A stretch of DNA of 64,000 bases. Origin: Dipetalonema caudispina (taxonomy: Eukaryota; Nematoda; Chromadorea; Rhabditida; Onchocercidae). Made by a program: the position numbers and the translations under genes. This document shows positions 27,063 through 40,002 of the stretch, piece after piece (within the stretch, counting starts at the first letter, position 1; every line of letters begins with the position of its first letter). The notes below the pieces were generated by a model. It made no database searches and was not told where the DNA came from. It was given only the letters and a program-made list of their open reading frames with translations. The stretch spans positions 1 to 64,000 of the forward strand of contig JABVXV010000274.1 in the NCBI GenBank assembly GCA_013365325.1, written 5' to 3'.

Positions 27063-28031
27063 CTGATTAATTACGTTCTATATTATTGTCAGCATGAAAT
27101 GATAGCATTAATGATTGTAAAGCATTATTATTACGTGATAATATTAAGTACATTATTATTATTATTACTATTATGTAGTAAACTAATCGTATTATTTTCA
27201 GTGCTAACTATGAAAAAATTATTCCGATTAAGTACCATTATCATTATTGCGACAAATAAAGAAGTTTGGATGAATTTCTGAATTTTGCACTTTTCGATTA
27301 TTCAAGTTTTAGAATAAATAATGATAATGGGATAATATGAAAGTTTTTATTCAAACTGGAATAAATGAATGGTTGGATAAGTGCCTAACCTAGTAGAAAG
27401 TTGAAGAAGTTAAACCTAAAAAAAAAAAAAAAAATTAGGATAAGTCTAGCAATGTATTAGTCCATATCTAATTAACATTCTGATCATCCATTATTGCTTA
27501 AGTATCTTATCATTTAAAAAAAAAAGAAGAACGAATAAAGGAAGTGAAAAATATGGATGATTCCATAGATACTTCTATAAAACACTTCTTGGACTCAAAA
27601 AGAAATGGCCAAATGGGGAAGAAGAAGAAGAAAGAGAGAATTTAAGGGAATAAATTGAAGTGTAATAAAGATGATGGAAAATATTGAGGAGAGCGGAAAA
27701 TGCATTGATTGGGCTTGCCACTGAATATTTTGCTTATTTCTGCTAAGCATAGAGGAATTTTAGTTGAATCAGTTGGAAGGAAAATCAATGAATAGAGAGA
27801 CTTTTTCCTCCTTTCCATCTAATGCCTAGCTAGGCCTATGCTAAGCTTTTACAAAGATGAAAAAATGGTCCTGGTTTTTAGGCCAAGAACAATTTTTTGG
27901 TTTTAGCTAGCTTATTCATTCTAAATTTTAATGCACTGGATAAGAAGGAAATTATTTGAAACTATTGGAGATTCATATAAAATGGTAAAAGATTTTTAAG
28001 CCTAACATGTGACAAAAAAAAAAACCTTCTC

Positions 28032-28265
28032 GCTTTTACGTAAAACGTGTAATGCGTTAACTTTGGCATATTAAATACAAATTCAGCGTTTAATGATATA
28101 CCAAGTGCCAAGTATAATGCAATGCATATGATAAAACGAAAAACAATAAACAGAATTTCTCGGTATTATGTAATACGTGTAATACGTCAATTGCGGTATA
28201 ACAAAGGTTAACTTCAACAACTAGACGTAATGACAAGTACCAAGTAAAATACAAATTCTGGCATA
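28032..28265. repeat. divergent tandem duplication, unit about 130 bp
   Basis: Two copies share TTA(C/T)GTAA(A/T)ACGTGTAAT(G/A)CGT, near 28036 and 28168. Both are followed by CAAGTACCAAGT-like and AATACAAATTC words. The order of the shared words is partly rearranged, so this is an old duplication. Confidence 0.5.
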
Positions 28266-29677
28266 AATAACGGTCCGAAACAAGAATTTTCAAGAAATTT
28301 TTTGCAGAATCATTCATATTTTTAATTAGCTATTACTTTTCTATCTTTACTTTGAATTTTAGGAGAGCAAAAGAATAAAATTTATTTTAGACAATTAATT
28401 ATAAACAAAAAAAAAAAAAGAATTATTCATTAGATAACAAAGAAATGGCAAATAATATTTTAAAAAAATATTACTCATGACGCGTTTCTACGTCATATCA
28501 TAACTTAAGCACGTCATATGTCAACTTCAAAATATTACACGCTGTTGACATTTTGACTTATGCACGTTAGGAATCGAATATATTAATTTTAAAAGAACAA
28601 CGTAAAAGACAAGTAGCAGTAGTTATAGAACAAAGTTAATTTAAAAAATTTTCCAAAAATTTCAATCGTACTTTCTTATTCATATCTTAACATATAAGTA
28701 CATGTATGTCACTCAAGCAACAATAGCTTGTCTTATTTGTTATATTAATTTTTTGAAATTTCAGTCTGATTTTTTGGATAAAAACTTCGTAAATTCTAGA
28801 TCCTACATCACTTTACTTAATAATTACAACTTATTTTAATTCAAGTATCCACATATTTACACGTGCATCATTTAAAAATTAGAAGTAAATGACGTAATTT
28901 GAAAAGAAATATAATTTATTCGAATAAAATTAATTTGTTTTCGTAAAGGTAAGGAATTGAATTTTAATAAATTTCCAGTTATAGACATCACACCAATAAT
29001 CGGTGATGTTTTGCATATTAATAAAAGCTAAATTTTTGTTAAAAAAAAAGAGAAAAATCAAAAATCTTAAGAAAAATCGATAGTTGACATTTTATTAGAA
29101 AGGATATAAAAATTTGTAGGATGTATCAGAAGAAAATTTCGAGATTTCACTATAATAATTGTTTAATCTGATATGATAATGTCAGTATTGCAATAAGATA
29201 GATTAATTACTCTTACTTATTTATAATGAAAAGATTCAGTCGAAATATTATGAAGTAAATATTTCTGAAGAATATCTCAAGATGGTTTGAGTGATTCTCG
29301 CAAAACAATAAGAAGAAAGAATGTTTCAAGATTTTTGAGAGATAGATTCTCGAGAAAAAGTAATCAGTAGGATATTTTATTGCTTTTGAATGAATGAATG
29401 AAATGAAATGAAATAGAATGGAATAAAACAAAAAAAAAAAAAAAAAAAAACGAAACGTAACTATTAAATAAAATAATTTCTGTTTAATTCGCTTATCATT
29501 TAGTTACATTTACTTAATTTATGTGAACTAATTTATTAAAAATTCTAAATTTTTCAGGTATCAAATTTCAGTATGATATAAGATAAAAGTGAAAGAAAGA
29601 AAAGGAGCAGAAAATGAAAATTGACAAAAATTTTTCAAACTCATTGAAAGCATAGCAAGTTAAGAAAGGAAATAAGA

Positions 29678-29737
29678 TGAATGAACGAACGAATGAATGA
29701 ATGAATGAATGAATGAATGAATGAATGAAATGAAATG
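29678..29737. repeat. (GAAT)n microsatellite
   Basis: About 14 near-perfect GAAT units, beginning GAACGAAC, with degenerate GAAAT continuations to about 29810. Confidence 0.9.
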
Positions 29738-32700
29738 GAATAAATTGAAATAAAATGAAACGCATGAATGAATTGAATGGAATTAAATGGAATGAATGAA
29801 TAAATAAATGGCAAACTAGTTACCTTTGAGTCATAATGTCTGTTTTATTTATCCAGCCGAATGTCCGCTTTTTTCATTATTTGTCTATCCATATCTTTTC
29901 ACTATTTAACTTTCTGCACTTTTCGTTCATGTAATCCATTTTATTAGCATAATGCAAATAAATTCCTATTATTATTTCCATTAAAGTTTGTTAGCTTAAC
30001 AACTTATCTAACATTCCCTTTTATTAGTTCATTCAAGTATCATCGATAAGTTTCAGAAATTTTCTGATTAATTTCCTTCTTTTTTATTTTATCACTTGAG
30101 AGTAGCACATTTTGATTATTGATCTTAATAATATTTTCTTAGCTTACAATACCTAACAAGAAATCTTTATTATTATGAATATTCCATTAGCCATGTTGTA
30201 TTCTACAATTTGTTAACATTGTTTTATGATAATTAAATAATTTGTATTGAAATAAGATAAATAAATGAGTACTGAGAAGTTGTTCATTGTTTTTTGATAA
30301 ATGAACAGGTAAATAATGAAAATTAAGTGGATAAGTACAATTAGCACCTTTTCGTAAGTAATTGCTGTTTAACAAGCAACATATGCTCATCAAATATGCA
30401 AAGTTATGATTAAATGTTGATTAGTTTGTTGTATGATTAAGCAGCGAAAAATCCTTCTTGATGGGTGACAAGTAAGTGATTATATTTGAAATTCGTAAAT
30501 TGCATTTTATCATAGTGATAAAAGTGTTCATTAAATAAGATAAAAAAAAATATGAGAAACCAAATTATTTCAAATAAAAAGAAAGTAAAATAAAAAAAGA
30601 AAGAAATTAATCGGAAATTTTCTAATAGTGCTAATTTTATTAAAAAAAAAGAATATTACCTTATAAAGTTTAACTTTCCATAACAATAATCCAATAACCA
30701 TCAATGAACAATAATGTTTGAGGAAAGTAAACAATAACTTTGTTTAGTCATTCATATCACTTTAATTCGATTTTAAATTGCTACTGGAATTGAATAGAAC
30801 GATAAATTTCAGATGCGAGAAGATGGAGAAGGCAAAATTGTCTAATATGATTCATCAAAAAGTTTTTAAAGTCAAACAGCAGTTACCACGACAAGCTTTT
30901 CCTTTCTTTCCTTCTTTTCATCTCTCTCAGCTCTCTTTCTCTTCTTCTCATGTTTCTCTGCAACTATTTAAAAATGTATTTATATCAAATTTTAAACATT
31001 TTTGGAATGATTTTAAGATTAACAATTCAATAAACATAAATACTTTTAAAATTATGCTAATTAAACAATATTATTAGTGTTTGAAAAGCTAAATTCATGT
31101 TGAATATTTTTTTTCTTTTCATTTCTTAATAAATAAAATGCAAAAGCAAAAATTTGTTGAATTGATTAAATTTTGCAAAATATCAATTTTTTTTCTCCCA
31201 TTCTAATTGAAAGGGAAATTTGAGAAAAGGAAAAAAAAAAGACTCTTAAAGGAAATAAAAATGGAAATTAATATTAATGATAAATGTATATCTATCCTAG
31301 TAATTTATTCCTACTCTATACATATAGAAGTAATGAAATTAATTAGTGGAAAGAAGAGAAATGAAGGATATAAGAGTAATGTAATGTAGTTGAACTAATG
31401 CATATATGTAAAAAAAAAGAAATTGAAATTAGAGAAGAGAGTAGAAGATACTTTAATTATTACTATTTCTGTTTTACAGATGGATAATGCGATCGTAGTG
31501 TGACAATAATGATGGAGATAATAATTAGTAATTAATAATAATAATAGTGATAACAATAGTGATAATGATGATAATCGTTATTTGTTGGGAATATAATTGA
31601 AGGTGAAAAGAAAAGGGATGAAATGATATTGAAAGTGAAGTGAAATGAACAATTTGGAAATGAAAAAGGGAAAGATATGATAAGAAGAGATTTGAAAAAT
31701 AGGCTGATGATTGGCTTAAATGGGGACAACGGACAGGGGAGGATTAAGGAGTTGGGATAATAGAGCGGGGGAAAAGTATTCATGTATCGGGAAAGTTGAG
31801 TACGACGATAGTTGTTAAAGTTTGGAATTCAAATGAATCGATGGATCGTTGTATATGTTGACATGTTTTCGCATGGATATGACCAACAAATTTTACACTA
31901 TATCATATAATATCACATAATGATTAAAATTTATACTGTTAGTATTGTTGAAATGAATTAGTTGATAGTTGAATAGAGACAAATTAAAATCATTAATTGT
32001 ATTTAAAAAAAAATAATCATTAACAACTGAAGAAAAAAGAGAAAATTCAATGAAGTTTAAATTTTGCAATTTTTTCAAATAAAATACGAGTGAGAATTGA
32101 AGGGAATTGAACATAATATTAATTTTTTGGTAATGATTGAATTATATTCCGTCACAGAAATAAGAAATTTAAGGAATAAATGAACTTTATCTTCTCCGCT
32201 GTCTTAGTAACCTTCCGGATATGTTTGGGAATTTCCGGAATCATGTCTGTAATAAATCAAACTACTCATAATCATGGATGTATCGACGGCTTTAATTTGC
32301 ATTATATCGATTTGCTACTAATTATAGTATTATCACCAAAGAAAGATAATACAGTGAACAAAATCTAAAATATAGAATTTTATGTAATTGAACTAAATTT
32401 ATGCATAAAAATAAAATTAAGTGTTACCGATGGATTAATCAATTAATTCTAAGATCAAAATTATTGATAGATTAATTTTATATATTTTATGGATCATTTA
32501 GTAAGCAACAACTTTTTCTTTTGCATTCATTTCATTAATAGCTAACAAATGCGAGGATAAAGTAGCAACAACTTGAAATTTTGAATTCAAAATGATCCAA
32601 GTAATATTTACCTTTAGATCGGACGAAAGCTACTTAGCATTCACATCAAAATATTGCAGTCATTCATTTTTTTCGGAATTATCCAATCCGAGGAAGCAAT

Positions 32701-34068
32701 TTTTGCATCTGTTTTCAAATTTTATTATGATTCAAATGATAGATTTTCACAACCGGAAAAGCAAACAGTCTATCTATATTGTTCATTGCACATTTATTTG
32801 CTTTCTCAAATTAATTTCATACATCCCCATCTTGCTTGACCTTTGCAAAATGTCGTATCAAAAAAATGTATCAATGATGATCATCATATATTAAAGTGAA
32901 AGCAATCCAAACAAAAATCTCTCTTAATCATCAAAATCAAACTGAAATGAACCAATGTAAATTCCAAAAGTCAGACAGCATTTCTTGCATATTTTGAAAT
33001 TATTTAATGTGATATAAAAAGTATGCATTATGTAAATTCATTGGTAATTTTTAGAATTTTGAAGTTTCTTATCCGTGAATGGTATTTCTACTTCATTTCT
33101 TTAATGAAGGATATGTTTCCTTGATTAAAATGAAAAGGAGTAATAAAAAATGAAAAATTTTTTGAGCAAAGCTAAAAATTATGAAGTAGAGCAAAACATG
33201 CGGGAGAATGAAGGAAATGATTTGATCAGTAAGAAATATAGCCTTTGAGCGCAAGGTTTTTTTTTTTTTTTAAAAAAAGAAATAAATAAATACTTTCCCC
33301 ATATTGGTACAATTTTTTTCCTTTTCACTTTCCATTAAACAAAATTTGGCGTATTGAATGGAGTTTTTTTCTCTTTTTCTTTTTGAGAAGAATGTTTACT
33401 TTGAGAATTTAAACAATTTTAAAAAAATTCGAAAAAGATTTATTCGTTTTAAACAGTTTTTCGACTCATTAATTATTTTCATATTTGTAGGAATTTTAGA
33501 AAAATCTCTTCTCCATTATTTAAAAGATATTTTAGGATTTCATAGTAGAACACTTGTCCTTAAATTTCTTTCTTCTATTTCATCCGTGAGACAGAACAAA
33601 ATTGTTCCGGTGAAGTCGGGAAAGTTACGCACCTGATTGATACTACTGATAACGGATTTTAGGCTTGTTAGTTATTTTCAGAAAAACTACTCTGCTGCTT
33701 ATGCTATTTAGGAAACTACGATTGCTCCAGATTTTCTCTCAACCAAATATTTTCTTCAGATATATCATGTCTAAGAGAAGGTAGGTTATATCTTGCATTA
33801 ATTGTATGACCAATCTGTAGTATTCCACTAGGAATAGTTTGAAAAATGCAAATCGATCTATATTTGCATAGCTGATAACATAGATGCTTTCTCGATATCT
33901 TGTATTCTCTTGAAAAATTTTGTCATTAAAAGTAATAAAAGAACTTTAACGAAAGAACCGAATGTACGTGGCAATACAGGCTAGCGCATCTAATACTAAC
34001 ACAATCAATACATATCCGATCCCTGATTTCTTGGTAATTGAATCTTTAGTAATACGTCAGTAATACGA

Positions 34069-34099
<31 letters not shown>

Positions 34100-34176
34100 C
34101 ACAGAAGGAGCGTAGCTTAAACTGTACCCGCAAAACGAAATGAACAGGCCCAAAAAAAGGACAACAAGACAACAAT

Positions 34177-36185
34177 TTAATCATTAGGATAAACTTTCTT
34201 ATGCCACGGTCGAGACGTATAATGCTTCCCATCGAATGCTTCGAAATAATTCTTAATAAGTGGATGAAATATCTAAAAATAGAATCAATGAAAGAAATCC
34301 AAAAAGAAAAATACAGCTTTTTCGAAAAAAAACGATTGCGGAATTTCCGAGAAAAGGAGAAATATCTACCTGTTTTAGCAATCTGAAAAAAACTCGGTTT
34401 AAATTAGATATAAAACATTCTTCCAGTAATCAAATGATTACAAAAGATCAAAAACTATCTGATCTTACAACTCTTCTATTTAGGTCATTAATATTACTCT
34501 TTATAGCATAATAAAAAACATTATCCATCAATTAGTGAAGAAAAAAGTTTCGGAAATAATGAGAGGTATTTCAGGACTTCAAATTTCAAGGGTGTTCACC
34601 CTGATATTTTCTAGTGATTAATTAACTCATTCATGCACAGGATAAGTTTCTCTACTCATTCTCTTTCCTAACAGGATTGTAAAAAGATGGACACTTCGCA
34701 CCATTCTATAAATCATGCCCAACAATGAGGTCATCGATGTCGGTAATTTTTGCTCTTCATTAGTAGATCTTTGAAAAAGCATGCGTAATCCGTCAACACT
34801 ATCTAGAACTAATCTTGCAGTAAAAACATCATTTGAAATAAAAAGTGGAAAAAAAAACGATACCCTTCCTTCTCCGAGTTCAATATTCTCTTCAACAACA
34901 TAAGCCAACTGTGGAATTAGCCTATCTCTGGTATCGATTATCACCGAATAATTCGGCATTTCTGACCATTCCTGTAAGTGAAATGGTTCATAAGCAAGAG
35001 AAAAAGTGTAAACTTCGAAATAAAACCAAAATATCAAAAATTACTCAACAAATGCAACCCAAAAATTTAGATATGGATTTGACAACTGCTATGCAATATC
35101 GAAAGGCATTCAAACATACGTCCTAAAAATTTCAGGAAAACTAAAAAAATTTGTAAAAGTTAATCAGAGAATTGCTAGGCAAAAAGTGAAATAATTTGAT
35201 GTTTAGCAGTAAGCTGCAATTTCTCGGTCACATTTACTTACTTTTCGGCCTTTATGCGTTTTATCGAGCCAACTTTGCGGTGCAACCGCTTTTTCATCCC
35301 AACCAATGATAACACCTCTATATCCATGAATTTTATGCCGAACCACATCTCCAACACGATATTTAACGTAAGGCGGTCGTGGATCTCGCGGTTCAAGAGA
35401 ACCTGAAAATAAAATTGATAGACTAGAATGAAGACTACATATTCAGTCCTGTAAAAATATTGCAAATCCAGCACAACTGTAGTGATAGATAATCTTCCAT
35501 GATTGCTTTGCACAACCAGTGAACTGATCCATAATTTTCTAACGTTAGTAACACGGTGTCTAAATCAATGAAATTCCATGGCAATCAACTGCAGTAAAAT
35601 TACCTCCAAAATATTTAGTTTCTTTCTCGTCTTCTGATGTATCAATAACTTCATCCGTTTTCTCTTCTCTATGCAAAAATAACCGAGAGAAATGTGACAG
35701 TGAGTTTCTCAGTCTGAAAAAAAAAGAAGGTAAAGCAACTACGGAAATCAGAGGCATGTGTACAACGCATGTGTACACAATAATTCGGAATAACTTGTGT
35801 TTCATGACAAATTGAATCATAAAGGTACTGTTCCGTTTTCCCCATTTAGGATAACTAAATTGGAAAGAAACTAAAACTGAAATAAAATTTCGACATTAAA
35901 CAATTCGATTTAAGAGGAAAGTGGAGTATAAAAGAAAACTTAAATTAAATAGAGCGAATTCGAAATCGGAATTAAAGCATGCTATTTGCAGATTTAAAAT
36001 TTACTAAATTAACAGGTGAAATTAACATATTGGAAAAATCAAACTAACTTATGCAAATGATATCTGACATCTGATGATGACGATGGTGACAAAAGGAATT
36101 GCAAAGGTACAGCAACAAATATAACGAAAAAAATAATCACTGGCGTATATTCCACCATTGCCCAACTAACATGACCGTAATTCAT
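34177..36185 (-). CDS. membrane-anchored YccV/HspQ-domain protein
   Basis: Five exons in transcript order: 36185-36049, 35713-35604, 35402-35242, 34971-34864 and 34272-34177 (TAA). They encode 203 residues and all phases close. Residues about 15-32 (VIIFFVIFVAVPLQFLL) form one hydrophobic segment, a transmembrane or signal anchor. A Ser-rich then acidic linker follows (TSEDEKE). Residues about 83-190 form a YccV/HspQ domain (named for hemimethylated-DNA binding in E. coli; also the C-terminal domain of FBXO21). Key matches are YRVGDVVRHKIHGYRGVIIGWD, PNYSVIIDTRDR, AYVVEENIEL and the last-exon IFHPLIKNYFEAFDG. The final exon was assigned because it supplies the expected HPLI..YF end. No F-box is present. 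Biochemical function in nematodes is not known to me. Confidence 0.9.
34627..34863 (-). other. open intron 4 start giving an alternative C terminus
   Basis: If the GTATCG donor at 34863 is not used, the frame of the YccV-domain gene stays open for 78 more codons, with protein-like words such as ARLVLDSVDGLRMLF, and stops at 34627-34629. This loses the conserved HPLI..YF end. An intron-retention isoform is possible; chance openness is also possible. Confidence 0.3.
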
Positions 36186-36190
36186 AAGAA

Positions 36191-36198
36191 CTGAAAGT
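36191..36198 (-). promoter_or_regulatory. putative spliced-leader acceptor before the YccV-domain gene
   Basis: An ACTTTCAG acceptor on the minus strand ends five bases before the ATG, with no upstream exon visible. This fits trans-splicing. Confidence 0.55.
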
Positions 36199-37704
36199 AA
36201 AAAACACTGAATTTTAAAAATTTATTCATTAAATTGAACTCTACAATGTCCATTTCAAAAGTTTTTGTCTTGAGCTGATCTGAAATTGAAAGAAAAGAAA
36301 TTGCACAGCGGTAAATTGATGGTTGAAAAGGTCTTATTTGAAGCTTAGATTGTGCAATTTGAAAAACAAAGTGAAAACTTTAAATTCCTCACTACTATGA
36401 ACTATAACCAAAAGGATTTGTGATAACATTCGCGCAGTACTCATATAATAATTAACGCTCTAAGTTGTTTCTTAGTAATCAAAATTTCAGGTAATGAAAT
36501 CAATATTTGCCATAAATCAACAATAAAACATGAATTTCACAAGAATGAACAAAAAAAAAAAAAAAGAAAACAAACCTGATAATGTTACGAATAAATAAAA
36601 ATATATTCACGCTCGAAATCCCATAAAACTGACCATTATAATATTCTTTGATAACTTCAAATCCTCTAAATATTATCCTTAAAATAGAATTTAAAATTTT
36701 TGTTTAAATATTTTTTTGAATGTTCATAACGGCGATCTAAGACAATTCATACAAATGCAATGTTCCTATGGCAAATGAGAATTTTCAAAATCAAATTTCA
36801 GATATTTTCTTGGTCTATTAGACTAATTGATCCCAACTTCACTGTTACACTTATCAATCTAAACAAAATTCACAATTGATAATTTTCTACTCCGTCTAAC
36901 TTAAAGCGTAAAACACGTTATTTTGTATAAAAATGATTAAAGAGCCGAGAAACTGATGACAATTAAAGGCGGAACCATAATAATGCAACGTCATCATTAA
37001 ATGATTGCAATTGTACATATTTCAAATAAACATGAAAATATAGGAAAATAATATCAATAAAACAGTCACATCATAAATTCAAATATTCCAAATTGTAAAC
37101 TTTTTAAAAATTTTTCAAGAATAAAAGTTTTTAAAAGAGAATTTCTTTTTTTAATTCAGTAATTTTTGAAAAGAACTGAAGAAATTGTAAATAAACTCGA
37201 AATTTTTAAAATTTGAGCATTGTATTAGAATGAAAATGAAAGTACTAAAAATAAATATAGCTAAAAATGGACCATATATCGTATCTCAAATTTATACCCC
37301 AGTAAAACTCCCATAAACCTCATATATTACTCGGTACAAATTATAAAGACCCCGCCGGATGTTATTGTTTGTTGAATGGTAAAATGCGACCACGGACTTG
37401 AGTTATGATTAAATTTCTGTTAAAAATGATTTAGTTTTTTGAAATTGTTTAATAGGAAGTATGCTAATTAATGAGTTACGTAAGTTATTCTAACTACACA
37501 CGTATGCATCTTTACGTATGTACACGCATATCTACCATCCATGAACTTGCATCCTTTAATAGAGACGTTAATAAAATTTGTTGATATATTCTCTCCATTT
37601 TTAAGAAATAAATAGCAAAAAAAAAAAAAAAATTTTTGAGGATGAATTAAAATCCAACTTAAATGGATAAAAGGACAAAGGTTAAGAGAGAAGAAATATC
37701 ATGA

Positions 37705-37786
37705 TCACGTGAGTAAATTGCTACAATCATGTGAGTTAAATAGGATGATAGCGTGATTACGTGAATGAAGTAACATGATCACGTGA
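37705..37786. promoter_or_regulatory. cluster of four TCACGTGA-like E-boxes
   Basis: Perfect TCACGTGA at 37705-37712 and 37779-37786, and one-mismatch copies TCATGTGA (37727-37734) and TTACGTGA (37757-37764). Start-to-start spacing is 22, 30 and 22 bases. TCACGTGA is the known core for bHLH factors such as MITF/TFEB (HLH-30 in C. elegans). The cluster is 220-300 bases upstream of the 38008 start. Confidence 0.5.
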
Positions 37787-37997
37787 ATGTAAATATAGTA
37801 TATGATGAAAAATTTGATAATAAGTGGAAAAGGGTGCATATATGAAGATATGATAAAAAATTGATAGGAATGATAAAAGTTTTATTATTAATTGTTGACA
37901 ATAGTTATTATTAATCGTCTTTTCCATGCTCTATGTTTTATGATTTCACTGTTAAGAGTTTTTCATATTTATGAAATTTCATCTTTTTTTTCTTTTT

Positions 37998-38005
37998 TAT
38001 TTCAG
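37998..38005 (+). promoter_or_regulatory. putative spliced-leader acceptor before the helical-repeat gene
   Basis: TATTTCAG after a long T-rich run ends two bases before the ATG at 38008. No exon was found upstream, so trans-splicing is favoured. The frame is not closed by a stop after the acceptor, so a missed 5' exon cannot be excluded. Confidence 0.55.
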
Positions 38006-38007
38006 TA

Positions 38008-40002
38008 ATGAAACGAATTATTTGTTTATTTTATCGACATTATACTTATCGCATACATTGGATCAAATGGAATGAAGAAAGATTGTTAAGAACTATTGCT
38101 GTATCATCGCCTACTTCGATAAATGTTGTAAAGTTGCGCTCAAATCATTGTAACAATTTGATTGTGCCATATTCAATTATCAAAGATAAAAGTTGGAAGA
38201 AGAAATTGGAATATGCTGCTGCTTGTTATCAAGCGGTAAGTTTGCTCACATAAATTATCTCTTATAATCTCTTTTCAAATCATGTAATTTTATAAGTTTA
38301 ACCTTCATAATAATTAACACAAAACTTACAATCTTCGATAATTTTTCTATTCCCTTTCATGTATCTATTAATGTCATAATAGACCGTTATTTCTGATTTA
38401 TATAAATCTCACTTTGATGATAGCTTCTCTAATAATTACCTTATTGTAGGTCAACTTTTTTCAACAACTTAATCATGAAATTTTATATTTTGAATTATGG
38501 TTGTCATTATATTTCGGTTCCGATTGGTTTTGAGATTGTAACGTTGATGTCTTTTTTCTTATTTTATTTTAATTATTTTTTCAGAATACTGAAGATACGT
38601 TAAATGGCGTTGTTTCGCTTGCCCGAGAAGATTGTGAGAAGGGAACGAGTACGGCCAATCGTTTACTTTATTTAGCCATGGATATGGCTTTGAACCAGGT
38701 TAGTTCTGTGCTCATAAGCAAGTCTTGTTTACTTTTTTTTTCCTAACAGTTTTGGAAATTAATTTACATTTGGTGTCCGTTATCAAGTCACGAAATCTGG
38801 AAACTTTTTATGAAATTCTATAATTACACGGGAAGCTCAGAATGTTTGGATTTTTCAGGGTCGTATCGATGTAGCTGAAGAGATGTGCAAATTATTACCT
38901 CGACGTACCCATGTATTAGCTACCAGTTTGAAAATCCGTCTTTTTGTTCTTCAAAAGAGGTTTTCGGATGCACTGCATGAGGTGGAAAAGGTGCTCAATC
39001 ACGATACTGCAAGCTTGGATGTGTCGACAAAAATTTCAAAGTCTGTAATGGACGAATTTTACAAAACACTTTCAAACTGTGACAGCGCAATCGATGAGGT
39101 CAACTTTCTTTTTGTAAAAATTACGTTTGCTATCAAGTTGTAGTTGAAAGGCGAGAGATTCGTTAAAATTTCACCATGTTTTCTTTTAGGTTACAGCAGG
39201 TTTCAATAAAAAAATTAAAACCAGATGCTTTAAATCATAATGCATGTTTCAGTTCATATCATAATTAGATTATTACTTGCTTGTTTGTTTGCTTGCTCTG
39301 TGATTTTTATTATTTTAATTTGGTTTTTACTACGAAGTGTAGGACTCTTCTGATTTCTCTGATACCTTTTCATTATGTCTTTCTCTTCTCGTCCAGACTA
39401 TTTTTTCCTTGTTGGAATTTTGGCTCGGATCGCTTAAAATAGCAATCATAGTTGATTTCGAAAGTGTTTATTCAACATTTCAGATAGGACTTGATATGTA
39501 ATGAAATTTCTGAATAATTTTCAAGGTCTTCGGAAGTTCCCTACTTCAACAGTTTCGTTTTCAATTTGATTAGAATCAAATAACCACATTCCAAGTCTAG
39601 AAAAACATTTAGATTATCTTGCAATTAGGCCATTTAATTATATAACTTTGGTGGAATTCAGTAATTTAATTTAAATAATACACATTATGAATATGCTCGG
39701 CTTTATTAATTTACACAGCCTCATTCTTTCAAATGACGAGGTGATTAAATATTGACGTGTTCTTTCGTCTAATTCATATGAAATATATGATATTTCAGGC
39801 AAAAAGATTGTTTGCGCTGCAGAGGTTACTCAGTAAATACAATAGGCGTACAACAAAAACACTACGTGAATTGCTACTCTCCGACATGTATATTCCGTCT
39901 GGAAAAACAACCATGAAAAGCAATTTGAAAATTGATGATAACATATTGGACAAAATTGTTGAACAAGTTCCAGAGATGCTTACCAATGATAAAGCAATTT
40001 AG
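38008..40002 (+). CDS. alpha-helical repeat protein, unassigned family
   Basis: Four exons: 38008-38235, 38585-38698, 38859-39098 and 39799-40002 (TAG). They encode 261 residues, all junctions are phase 0, and all donors and acceptors are canonical. The first exon is basic and aromatic at the start (MKRIICLFYRHYTYRIHW), compatible with a mitochondrial presequence. The rest is Leu/Ala-rich helical: LEYAAACYQA, TANRLLYLAMDMALNQ, GRIDVAEEMCKLLP, LATSLKIRLFVLQKR and FSDALHEVEKVL. The helix-turn-helix spacing resembles TPR or PPR repeats. A weak resemblance to the C-terminal helical region of LRPPRC/MMA-1-type proteins came to mind, but no diagnostic motif supports it. The gene is certain as a coding unit, its function is not. 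It has E-boxes upstream and an AATAAA at 40330-40335. Confidence 0.82.

Larger units (their letters stand above)
21125..34176. other. 13-kb gene-poor region upstream of unc-11
   Basis: No open frame here shows family resemblance or exon-like edges strong enough to call. It contains the CCATACC minisatellite, two AG tracts, TTGATTAATTGA-type simple repeats (23900-24130), a perfect palindrome (27041-27062), a divergent tandem duplication (28032-28265), a GAAT array (29678-29737), and a (TA)n tract (34073-34095). It holds the 5' flank of unc-11 (left, read to the right) and the 3' flank of the YccV-domain gene (right). Confidence 0.65.
36191..38007. other. divergent intergenic region with E-box cluster
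   Basis: This is the shared 5' flank of the minus-strand YccV-domain gene and the plus-strand helical-repeat gene. It is AT-rich with no coding signal. It contains the TCACGTGA cluster at 37705-37786. Confidence 0.7.

Noticed and set aside
30778..31077. 99-codon plus-strand open frame
   Set aside because: No family resemblance, no exon-type borders, composition explained by AT richness.
32180..32368. 62-codon open frame with a hydrophobic start
   Set aside because: Could be a small secreted protein, but there is no supporting acceptor, repeat family or neighbour; length is within chance.
34073..34095. (TA)n tract
   Set aside because: Short simple repeat of ordinary kind in this genome; noted only as content of the intergenic region.
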